Assembly: GCF_015070385.1 (NCBI RefSeq)
Contig: NZ_JADCSA010000012.1
Coordinates: forward strand, 1-64,000
Reading direction: 5' to 3'
Length of the DNA stretch: 64,000 nucleotides
Source of the DNA: Nocardioides malaquae
Lineage (GTDB): Bacteria; Actinomycetota; Actinomycetes; Propionibacteriales; Nocardioidaceae
Shown here piece after piece: positions 27,747 through 34,338 of this stretch (its first letter is position 1; each line of letters begins with the position of its first letter). Below the pieces are notes generated by a model. That model made no database searches, was not told where the DNA came from, and saw only the letters and a list, made by a program, of their open reading frames with translations. The position numbers and the translations under genes are program-made.

Positions 27747-28541
27747 TCACACGTCGCGGGGCCGGCGTCGGGCGTTCGCCCAGACGTAGCCACCGACCGC
27801 CACCGCGCTGCCGACCGCGAGCGCCGCGAGCGTCTGCCCGGTGACCTTCGAGCGGCTGTTGAGACCCACGGGGCGGGTGAAGACGAGCACCGGCCAGTCA
27901 CGCTCCTCCGCGATGCGCCTGAGCTCCTTGTCGGGGTTCACCGCGAACGCGTGACCCACCACCTCGAGCATCGGCACGTCGGTGACCGAGTCGCTGTAGG
28001 CGTAGCTGGCGGCGAGGTCGTAGCCCATCTCGTCAGCCAGGTCGTGGATGGCCCGGGCCTTCTCCTCGGCGTAGACGTAACGCGTGATCTGGCCCGTGTA
28101 GCGACCGTCCTCGGAGACCTCGAGCTCGGTGGCGACCACGCCGTCGGCGCCGAGCATCTGGCCGATCGGCCCCACCACGTCGAGGCCCGAGGCCGAGACG
28201 ATGATGACGTCGCGTCCGGCGTCACGGTGCTCCTCGATCAGGGAGACCGCCTCGTCGTAGACCAGCGGGTCGACCACGTTGTGCAGGGTGTCGGCCACGA
28301 TCTCGCGGACCGTGGCCACGTCCCACCCCGTGATCAGGCCGGAGAGGAACTCGCGCAGCCGGTCCATCTGGTCGTGGTCCGCGCCGCCGACCGCGAAGAC
28401 GAACTGGGCGTAGGCCGAGCGCAGCATCGCGCGCTTGGTGATGAGCCCGCCGTCGGCGAAGTGGCGCGAGAAGGCGAGCGTGCTCGATGCGGCGATGATC
28501 GTCTTGTCGAGGTCGAAGAACGCCGCAGCAGGGCGGGACAT
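27747..28541 (-). CDS. HAD-IB family hydrolase (SerB-like phosphatase)
   Basis: 264 aa. HAD motif I is FFDLDKTII with the nucleophile/acid Asp pair near the N-terminus; motif II lies in VIIVSASG; motif III/IV in YAYSDSVTDVPML. The C-terminus has one hydrophobic helix (LAALAVGSAVAVGGYVWA) and a basic tail, so it is probably membrane-anchored. The family includes phosphoserine phosphatase-like and phospholipid phosphatase-like enzymes; the substrate is unknown. A counterpart lies at the same place next to ssd in mycobacteria (Rv3661). It is divergent from ssd. Confidence 0.88.
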   Translation of the reverse strand: MSRPAAAFFDLDKTIIAASSTLAFSRHFADGGLITKRAMLRSAYAQFVFAVGGADHDQMDRLREFLSGLITGWDVATVREIVADTLHNVVDPLVYDEAVSLIEEHRDAGRDVIIVSASGLDVVGPIGQMLGADGVVATELEVSEDGRYTGQITRYVYAEEKARAIHDLADEMGYDLAASYAYSDSVTDVPMLEVVGHAFAVNPDKELRRIAEERDWPVLVFTRPVGLNSRSKVTGQTLAALAVGSAVAVGGYVWANARRRPRDV

Positions 28542-28729
28542 GTCCTCATCGTGGCACGGGAACGGGGCTCGGGACAGGAACGCGGGAGAAGGCCGGGGGT
28601 CGGTGTGGCGCGGCTCACGTCGCCACCAGGGGTCCCCAGAAGGGTCGTTCCGGGCGCTCGAAGCGGGTTCTCCACAGGCCGTACGCACGTGGGCGGCGCC
28701 CGTCGGCGCGGCGCGGCAGGGTCGTGGTC

Positions 28730-29875
28730 ATGGCTCGCACGACACCCCACTCGACCGCCCACGCCCTCGACCACACCCACCCCTCGGTTGCGCCGGTGCT
28801 GCTGGTGACCGACGACGCCGAGATGGTGGCGGAGGTGCAACGGTGCGTGGCGGGCTCGGGCATCGGCGTCGAGGTCTGCCCCTGGGGTCCGGCCGCTGCG
28901 TCGAGCTGGCCGGGAGCTGTCGTCGTGCTGCTCGACACCGCCGTGGCGCCGGTGGTCGCAGAGGCCGGACTGCGTCGGCGCCCGGAGGTCCACCTGCTGT
29001 GCCGGGGTGCCCCGGAGGCCGACGACTACCGGGTCGCGGTCGCGGTGGGTGCCGAGAGCGTCACGGCGGTGACGAGTGGGCGTGCCCGGGTGCGCGACCT
29101 CCTTGCGGAGCGGGTCGCGCCGGGGTCACCCGGCCAGGTGGTGGCCGTGCTGGGTGGTTCCGGCGGCGCCGGCGCCAGCACGCTCGTGGCCGCTTTGGCC
29201 CAGGCCGCCGTGCGTCGCGGCGACGCGGTGCTGGTGCTCGACTGCGACCCGGTCGGCGCCGGCATCGGGCGCATCCTGGGCGCTGACCGGGTCAGTGGGC
29301 TCGGCTGGCCCGACCTGGTGGCCTCGCCGGGGCGCGTCGGGCCGGTCTCCCTGGCCGAGGCGGTGGCCCGCGTCGACGGGATCGGGGTGCTGACCGCTCC
29401 CGCCGGCGACCTCGGGGCGCCGACGGTCTGCGAGGTGGCCGAGACCGCCCGCCGGGTGCACGACCTGGTGCTTCTCGACCTGCCCCGGCGGGGTGCCGAC
29501 GTCGGCGACGTCGTCGCGCGGGTCGACCGAGCGTTGCTGATGGTGCGCCCGGGGCTGACCGGCGTCGCGGCCGCGGCTCGGCGGGTCGAGACCTGGGGCT
29601 GGTCACCCTCCGCCGCGCCCGCGCACCGCGCCCGGGCGGGGGTCGGCGTCGTGCTCCGAGGTCGCGGCACGTCGGCGGAGGCGGTCTCCACCGCCCTCGG
29701 CCTGCCGGTGCTCGCGCGACTGCCCGACCACCGCGCGGTCGAGGAGGCCGTCGACCTGGGCCTCGGCCCCCTGCCGGGCCGCCGGGGGGCGTGGGCTCGT
29801 GCCGTCGCCGGGGTGCTGGAGTCGGTCACGGGTCCCGTGGTGACCGGACGCGGTGCTGCAGGAGGTGCGAGGTGA
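28730..29875 (+). CDS. ssd: Ssd/CpaE-like septum-site or pilus-localisation ATPase homologue
   Basis: 381 aa. The N-terminal 120 residues look like a receiver-type fold without phospho-acceptor; the remainder is a MinD/ParA-like domain. Its P-loop reads GGSGGAGAST, lacking both signature lysines of KGGxGKT, as is frequent in CpaE/Ssd proteins. Acidic strand VLVLDCDPVGAGIG and VLLDLPRRGADV follow. Mycobacterial Ssd (Rv3660c) affects septum placement; CpaE positions Tad pili. It starts the tad operon and overlaps tadA by GTGA. The ATG at 28730 was preferred over the GTG two codons upstream. Confidence 0.85.
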   Translation: MARTTPHSTAHALDHTHPSVAPVLLVTDDAEMVAEVQRCVAGSGIGVEVCPWGPAAASSWPGAVVVLLDTAVAPVVAEAGLRRRPEVHLLCRGAPEADDYRVAVAVGAESVTAVTSGRARVRDLLAERVAPGSPGQVVAVLGGSGGAGASTLVAALAQAAVRRGDAVLVLDCDPVGAGIGRILGADRVSGLGWPDLVASPGRVGPVSLAEAVARVDGIGVLTAPAGDLGAPTVCEVAETARRVHDLVLLDLPRRGADVGDVVARVDRALLMVRPGLTGVAAAARRVETWGWSPSAAPAHRARAGVGVVLRGRGTSAEAVSTALGLPVLARLPDHRAVEEAVDLGLGPLPGRRGAWARAVAGVLESVTGPVVTGRGAAGGAR

Positions 29876-31071
29876 ACGCTGCATCGCCCGGTCCGGTCGC
29901 CGGGCCAGTCCCCGGACTCGTGGCGTCCGAGCTCGTCGCCGCCGTCCGCGACGACCTCGTGCGTCACCCCGGGGAGGTCACCCCGGCCCGGGTGGCGGAG
30001 TGCCTGCACCGGCTCGGTCGGCCGGTCAGCGCCGAGGCCGTGGCCGCCGTGCACGACGAGGTCGTGCGGAGCTCGCGTGGTCTGGGGCCTCTTGCGGGGC
30101 TGGTGGCCGACCCCGACGTCACCGACGTCCTGGTCAACGGCCCCGGTCGGGTCTGGGTCGACCGGGGTGAGGGGGTCGAGGCCACCGACGTGGTGCTGCC
30201 CGACGAGGAGGAGGTGCGCCGCCTGGCCCAACGCCTCGCCGCACGGGGCGGTCGACGACTCGACGACGCCACGCCGTACTGCGACGTCCGTCTGCCCGAC
30301 GGCGCCCGCTTCCACGCCGTGCTCGCCCCGGTGGCCCACCCCGGCACCACCATCTCGCTGCGCATCCCTCGGGCCAGGGGCCTCACCCTGGCCGAGATGG
30401 TGAGCGAGGGGGCCGTGACGCCGACGGGCGCCCGGCTCCTGCGCGACGTGGTCGTGGGTCGGCTCGCCCACCTCGTCAGCGGCGGCACCGGCAGCGGCAA
30501 GACGACCCTGCTGGGCACCCTGCTGGGTCTCGTGCCCGCGGACGAACGGATCGTCCTGGTGGAGGACTCGGCCGAGCTCCGACCCGACCACCCGATGGTC
30601 GTCGGCCTGGAGGCCCGTCCGGCCAACGCCGAGGGCGCGGGCGAGGTCTCGCTCCGTACGCTCGTGCGCCAGGCCCTGCGGATGCGTCCCGACCGGCTGG
30701 TGGTGGGGGAGGTGCGCGGGGCCGAGGTGGTCGACCTCCTCGCGGCCATGAACACCGGCCACGAGGGTGGGTGCGGCACGCTGCACGCCAACTCGGCCTC
30801 CCGGGTGCCCGCCCGCATCGAGGCGCTGGCCGCGACCGCGGGCCTCGACCGGGCTGCCGCAGCTGCCCAGTTCGTCGCCGCTGTCGACGTCCTGCTCCAC
30901 GTCACCCGCGGACGCGACGGGGTGCGGCGCCTCGCCGAGGTGGCCGTGCCCAGGCTCGGGGAGCACGGGGCAGAGGCGGTGTGGGCGCTGCAGTTCGACG
31001 CCGACGGCCGGATGCGCGAGGGCCCCGGCGCCGACCTGCTCGCCACCCGACTCGAGGGCGTGGCCCGGTGA
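29872..31071 (+). CDS. tadA: Tad secretion ATPase TadA (CpaF family)
   Basis: 399-aa hexameric secretion ATPase powering assembly or secretion of Flp-type pilins at the membrane. Features in order: N-terminal helical domain, DPDVTDVLVNGPGRVWVDRG, Walker A GGTGSGKTT at 204-212, Asp box region IVLVEDSAEL, RMRPDRLVVGEVRG, and the His box TGHEGGCGTLHANSA. GTG start overlapping the ssd stop; its own stop overlaps the tadB GTG. All catalytic motifs are intact. Confidence 0.95.
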   Translation: MNAASPGPVAGPVPGLVASELVAAVRDDLVRHPGEVTPARVAECLHRLGRPVSAEAVAAVHDEVVRSSRGLGPLAGLVADPDVTDVLVNGPGRVWVDRGEGVEATDVVLPDEEEVRRLAQRLAARGGRRLDDATPYCDVRLPDGARFHAVLAPVAHPGTTISLRIPRARGLTLAEMVSEGAVTPTGARLLRDVVVGRLAHLVSGGTGSGKTTLLGTLLGLVPADERIVLVEDSAELRPDHPMVVGLEARPANAEGAGEVSLRTLVRQALRMRPDRLVVGEVRGAEVVDLLAAMNTGHEGGCGTLHANSASRVPARIEALAATAGLDRAAAAAQFVAAVDVLLHVTRGRDGVRRLAEVAVPRLGEHGAEAVWALQFDADGRMREGPGADLLATRLEGVAR

Positions 31072-31823
31072 GCGGGGAGTGGTGGGTCGCGGCGGCGCTC
31101 TTCGCTGCTGTGCTGGTGGCGGGGGCCGGGCATGAGGATCGATTGCGCCTGCTGGGCCGTCGGACGATGGCGGGTCGCGGTGCTTGGTCCGCGCCGGTGC
31201 TGGGCGGGTCAGTGCTGAATGAGCGAGTACCGGGCGGGCCAGTGCGGGGCGGGCAGTCAGCGCCGTTGCCCCGGTGGCATCCCCGGGGCCGACGCCGCGC
31301 CAGGATCGCTGCTGCCGAGCGTGCCCTCGAGGCCTGCGGCGTGATGGCCGAGGAGCTGCGGGCGGGGCGCGACGCCGGCAGTGCGCTGGCGTGCGCCGCC
31401 GAGGTCTGTCCCGAGCTGGGCCCGGCGGTCCAGGCCCACGAGCTCGGGGCCGACGTGCCAGCGGCGCTGCGCGCCACGGGGGTGCCCGCGTTGGGCCGGG
31501 TGGCCGGCGCCTGGCAGGTCTCTGCGCGCAGCGGGCTCGGCCTCGCGGAGACCGTCCGCGCCGTCGCCGACGACCTGCGCGCCGACTCCGCGACCCGGCG
31601 GGTGGTGGTCGCCGAGCTCGCCTCGGCCCGCGCCACCGCACGACTGCTGGTGGCGCTGCCGGCAGTCGCGCTGCTCGTCGGGTCGGGCAGCGGCGGGGCG
31701 CCCTGGCGGTTCTTCGCCTCGGGGGTGCCGGGCGCCCTGTGCGGCCTCGTCGGCACGGGGCTGCTGCTCACCGGGCTGTGGTGGATCGAGCGGATCGCCG
31801 ACGCGGTCGAGGTGCGGGCGTGA
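31068..31823 (+). CDS. tadB: Tad inner-membrane platform protein TadB
   Basis: 251 aa, type II secretion F-domain family. Residues 1-20 form a first membrane helix; the central helical domain (EELRAGRDAGSALACAAEVCP, ARSGLGLAETVRAVADDLRA) is followed by two membrane helices (ARLLVALPAVALLVG and GALCGLVGTGLLLTGLWW). Residues about 38-70 are a low-complexity Gly/Val/Arg linker encoded by imperfect DNA repeats. GTG start overlapping tadA. The downstream junction to tadC carries a 14-bp duplication. Confidence 0.88.
   Translation: MSGEWWVAAALFAAVLVAGAGHEDRLRLLGRRTMAGRGAWSAPVLGGSVLNERVPGGPVRGGQSAPLPRWHPRGRRRARIAAAERALEACGVMAEELRAGRDAGSALACAAEVCPELGPAVQAHELGADVPAALRATGVPALGRVAGAWQVSARSGLGLAETVRAVADDLRADSATRRVVVAELASARATARLLVALPAVALLVGSGSGGAPWRFFASGVPGALCGLVGTGLLLTGLWWIERIADAVEVRA
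31202..31257 (+). repeat. Three imperfect direct repeats inside tadB
   Basis: GGGCGGGTCAGTGC (31202-31215) and GGGCGGGCCAGTGC (31232-31245) differ at one base; a shorter copy GGGCGGGCAGT follows at 31247-31257. They encode a Gly/Val/Arg-rich linker in TadB that is not expected to be structured. Confidence 0.6.
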
Positions 31824-31846
31824 CGGTGTGGACGTGACGGTGTGGG
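31819..31846 (+). repeat. 14-bp tandem duplication at the tadB/tadC junction
   Basis: Two adjacent 14-bp copies, 31819-31832 and 31833-31846, differ only in the last base. Each contains a GTGA. The first GTGA overlaps the tadB stop but is out of frame with tadC; the second gives the tadC start. Since 14 is not a multiple of three, the duplication converted an overlapping junction into a 10-bp spaced one. Confidence 0.8.
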
Positions 31847-32592
31847 TCGTGGCGCTGGCGTGCGTCGGGACGGTGCTGCTCAGCGGTGGGGACCCCGTCT
31901 CCGCCGAGCGCTGGCGGGCGGTGGGGGTGCGGGCGAGTGATGCCGGGGTGCGTGTGGGGCGAGCCACGGTGGAAGGTCGGGCCAGCGCGCCCGTCGTGCA
32001 GGCGTCGCTCTGCCTGGGCGCCGGTGCGGCTCTCGGGGTGGTGGTCGGGGGTCCCGGTCCCGCGGCGATCGGGTGGGGCGCCGCGATCGCGGCGGCGGCG
32101 TGGTGGGCCGTGCGCCGCGCACCCCGGGCTGCGGCCCGTCGCGCCGACCGGGCGGTCGCGGCCGACCTGCCCTTCCTGGTGCTGCTCCTCGCGGCCGGAC
32201 TGCGCGCGGGCGGCTCGGCCGACGTGGCGCTCCGCGCAGCGCAGCAGGCGTGCCCGGGGCCGGCCGCCGAGCGGTTGCGACCACTGACCGCCCGTCTGGC
32301 CTGGGGGGTCGACCCTGCTGAGGTCTGGGCCGACCTCGCCCTCGACCCCGCGCTGGGTGCCCTGGGTCGACGCCTCGGTCGCTCGCACCGGACCGGGGTG
32401 TCGGTCGCCGACGCGGTGGCCGACCTGGCGACCGAGCTCGCCGTCCGCCGGCGCAGCGAGGTGGAGGACCTGGCGCGCGGCGTGGGCGTGCGCGCGGCGT
32501 TGCCCCTGGGGCTGTGCCTGCTGCCCGCCTTCCTGCTGCTCGGCATCGTGCCGGTGGTCGCCGGACTCATCGGCCAGTTGGCCTGGCAGTGA
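31834..32592 (+). CDS. tadC: Tad inner-membrane platform protein TadC
   Basis: 252 aa, type II secretion F-domain family. Hydrophobic helices at the N-terminus (VVALACVGTVLLSGG), at about 60-90, and two at the C-terminus (ALPLGLCLLPAFLLLGIVPVVAGLIG). The central F-domain reads LPFLVLLLAAGLRAGGSADVAL and GVSVADAVADLATELAVRRR. The start is GTG at 31834 (GTG at 31828 is also in frame). It forms the inner-membrane platform with TadB. A 185-bp gap follows before the pilin gene. Confidence 0.85.
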   Translation: MTVWVVALACVGTVLLSGGDPVSAERWRAVGVRASDAGVRVGRATVEGRASAPVVQASLCLGAGAALGVVVGGPGPAAIGWGAAIAAAAWWAVRRAPRAAARRADRAVAADLPFLVLLLAAGLRAGGSADVALRAAQQACPGPAAERLRPLTARLAWGVDPAEVWADLALDPALGALGRRLGRSHRTGVSVADAVADLATELAVRRRSEVEDLARGVGVRAALPLGLCLLPAFLLLGIVPVVAGLIGQLAWQ

Positions 32593-32777
32593 ACTCGGCG
32601 ACCGGTGGCGTGACGCGCACCAGTGGGGGGAGCGCCAGGTGGCGGGTCCTCGAGCCACGACCCGTGCACAACCCGGCCGCACTCCACAGCGCTCGTCTGG
32701 CCTCGGCGCCCACCCCCTCGGCTCCGCGAGGTTGGAGCCTCGGCCGCACCCGCGGTCGAGGACACAGGAGGTATCGG

Positions 32778-32981
32778 ATGAAGACCATGACGACCGTCGT
32801 CCGTCGCGCCGGGCAGCGTCGCAAGGGCGAGGAGGGCATCACCACCGCGGAGTACGCCGTCGGCACGGCCGCCGGAGCGGGCTTCGCGGCCCTGCTCTTC
32901 GCGCTGCTGACCGGCGGTCTGGGTGACCGGCTGCTCAACACTCTCTTCGACCACGTGCTCTCGCTGCTGGGCGTGGGATGA
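32778..32981 (+). CDS. Flp-type pilin-like small protein (DUF4244)
   Basis: 67 aa. A basic N-terminus is followed by KGEEGITTAEYAVGTAAGAGFAALLFALL, matching the actinobacterial DUF4244 group (Rv3656c-like): the G-(I)TTAEYA motif resembles the prepilin-peptidase processing site of Flp pilins with Glu at +5, then a single membrane helix. It is the likely main subunit handled by TadABC. Strong ribosome site AGGAGG 8 bases before the ATG. The 185-bp leader gap allows its own promoter, as expected for an abundant subunit. Confidence 0.88.
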   Translation: MKTMTTVVRRAGQRRKGEEGITTAEYAVGTAAGAGFAALLFALLTGGLGDRLLNTLFDHVLSLLGVG

Positions 32982-33331
32982 GGCGCGGTGAACGGGGCGC
33001 GGTCACCGCCGAGATCGCCCTAGGGCTGCCGCTGCTCGTCTCGATGACGATCGGGTCGGTGTGGTTGGTCGCCGTCGGGGCGGCCCAGGTGCGGGCGGTC
33101 GACGCCGCCCGCGAGACCGCCCGGGCCGTCGCTCGTGGCGACGAGGTGGGCGCCGCGGTCGAGGTGGGGGAGCGCATCGCCCCCGCCTCGGCGCGGGTCC
33201 GGGTGGAGCAGGGTGACGGCCAGGTGCGGGTGGTGGTCAGCGCCGGCGTTCCGCCGCCGGCCGGTCTCTTCGCCGGGTTGGGCCGTGCGCCGGTGCGCGC
33301 GGAGGCGGTTGCGGTGCTGGAGGAACCGTGA
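32978..33331 (+). CDS. TadE-like minor pilin-family protein
   Basis: 117 aa. The N-terminus RRGERGAVTAEIALGLPLLVSM is the TadE signature: a short basic leader, then a hydrophobic helix with the conserved Glu. The rest is a small extracytoplasmic domain (VDAARETARAVARGDEVGAAVEVGERI). ATGA overlap with the pilin gene and with the next gene. Corresponds in position to Rv3655c. Confidence 0.85.
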   Translation: MRRGERGAVTAEIALGLPLLVSMTIGSVWLVAVGAAQVRAVDAARETARAVARGDEVGAAVEVGERIAPASARVRVEQGDGQVRVVVSAGVPPPAGLFAGLGRAPVRAEAVAVLEEP

Positions 33332-33801
33332 GCAGCCGGCCGGGCGGCCGGCGGTCGAGCGACAGGTGCGAGCGGGGCGCGGGGTCGGTGCTGACGCTCG
33401 CGCTGGTCGCAGTCCTGCTGACCGTGACGCTCGCGGTCGCGGCGTGCGGGGGCCTGTTGAGCGCCCACCGGCAGGCCCAGTCGGCAGCCGATCTGGCGGC
33501 CCTTGCCGGTGCGGTGGAGGCTGCTCGTGGCGGTGACGGGTGCGCGGCCGCCGCGCGGGTGGCCGAGCTCAACGGGGCCCGGAGCGTGCGGTGCTCGGTC
33601 GAGGGCACCGAGGTGAGGGTGGTGACGGGGGTGCGCGGGCCGAGGTGGGCGGGCTTCCGGGCCGAGCTGGTCGGCGAGGCGGTCGCGGGGCCCCGGGGTC
33701 AGAGACCCTCAGTAATGCCGGGTCAGAGGCCCTCAGTAATGCCGGGTCAAAGACCTTCTGCGCTGGCGGCCAGCTGGGCGACGGCGGGAGCGAGGTCGTG
33801 A
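33328..33801 (+). CDS. TadG/Rv3654c-like secreted or membrane-anchored protein
   Basis: 157 aa. Residues 15-45 form one membrane helix after a CERGAGSVLTLAL start; then HRQAQSAADLAALAGAVEAARG, the pattern of the Rv3654c 'helicase/secretion neighbourhood TadE-like' family. Four cysteines occur, two of them in GDGCAAAARVAELNGARSVRC. The C-terminus is abnormal: residues 123-142 are 8-residue GQRPSVMP repeats from a 24-bp DNA repeat, and the last 54 bp overlap the convergent gene on the other strand. The original stop may have been near residue 122. Confidence 0.78.
   Translation: MSSRPGGRRSSDRCERGAGSVLTLALVAVLLTVTLAVAACGGLLSAHRQAQSAADLAALAGAVEAARGGDGCAAAARVAELNGARSVRCSVEGTEVRVVTGVRGPRWAGFRAELVGEAVAGPRGQRPSVMPGQRPSVMPGQRPSALAASWATAGARS
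33696..33757 (+). repeat. 24-bp direct repeats at the 3' end of the TadG-like gene
   Basis: Copies at 33696-33719 and 33720-33743 differ at one base; a third, partial copy starts at 33744. Each copy begins with a GGGTC-aga-GACCC (or near) palindrome, so each can fold into a small hairpin. The unit is 24 bp, so copy-number changes keep the reading frame. The third copy also contains the stop codon of the minus-strand gene. Confidence 0.8.
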
Positions 33802-34328
33802 CAGCTGCGCGGAACCTCGGTGTAGCCGTCGAGCACCAGCAGCAGGCCTTCCTCCGGCCGGGTCCAGAGCACGGCGGCGCGCTCGTGCACGACCCACTCG
33901 CCCTGCCGCCAGACCCGGAGCCGGTGGTGCACCAGGGTGGCCGCCCCCGACGAGGTGGTGAGCTCCTGCCAGGTCGGCGCGCCGTGCACCTCGTGCCCCG
34001 ACAGCAGGTCACGCACCACGTCGAGCACCTCCTGCCCGGCCGGCAGCGGCATCGACTGCAGCGTGGCGTGCGCGACCGGGCTCAGGGTCGTGGCGTCGGC
34101 GAGCAGCAACCAGGCCGACATCAGGAACGGGTCGGAGTCGCTCAGCCGTCCTTCCCGAGTGCCGGCGAGCCGTCCGGCCATCGAGGCCACGGCGGGGGCG
34201 ACCTCGGCGGCGTGCGGGTCCGTGGCGTACGCCTCGGCGAGGCGTCGGGCGTACGCGGCCTCGTCGGTGGGGGTGAGCTCGAGGGGCAACCACCGGGCGA
34301 AGCCACCGATGGTGAGCTCGTGGATCAT
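33747..34328 (-). CDS. Hypothetical protein
   Basis: 193 aa, not recognised. No signal peptide or membrane helix is evident; the composition is that of a soluble alpha/beta protein, with a C-terminal strand-rich part (WRQGEWVVHERAAVLWTRPEEGLLLVLDGYTEVPRSCHDLAPAV). It starts 10 bp downstream of the helicase stop on the same strand, so co-transcription is likely, and overlaps the convergent TadG-like gene by 55 bp. Coding on this strand is supported by uninterrupted length and normal composition. Confidence 0.65.
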   Translation of the reverse strand: MIHELTIGGFARWLPLELTPTDEAAYARRLAEAYATDPHAAEVAPAVASMAGRLAGTREGRLSDSDPFLMSAWLLLADATTLSPVAHATLQSMPLPAGQEVLDVVRDLLSGHEVHGAPTWQELTTSSGAATLVHHRLRVWRQGEWVVHERAAVLWTRPEEGLLLVLDGYTEVPRSCHDLAPAVAQLAASAEGL

Positions 34329-34338
34329 GCCGCCGACG

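Noticed and set aside
33696-33757. Short repeat array as a possible CRISPR
   Set aside because: Units are directly adjacent without spacers, and the array is in a coding region.
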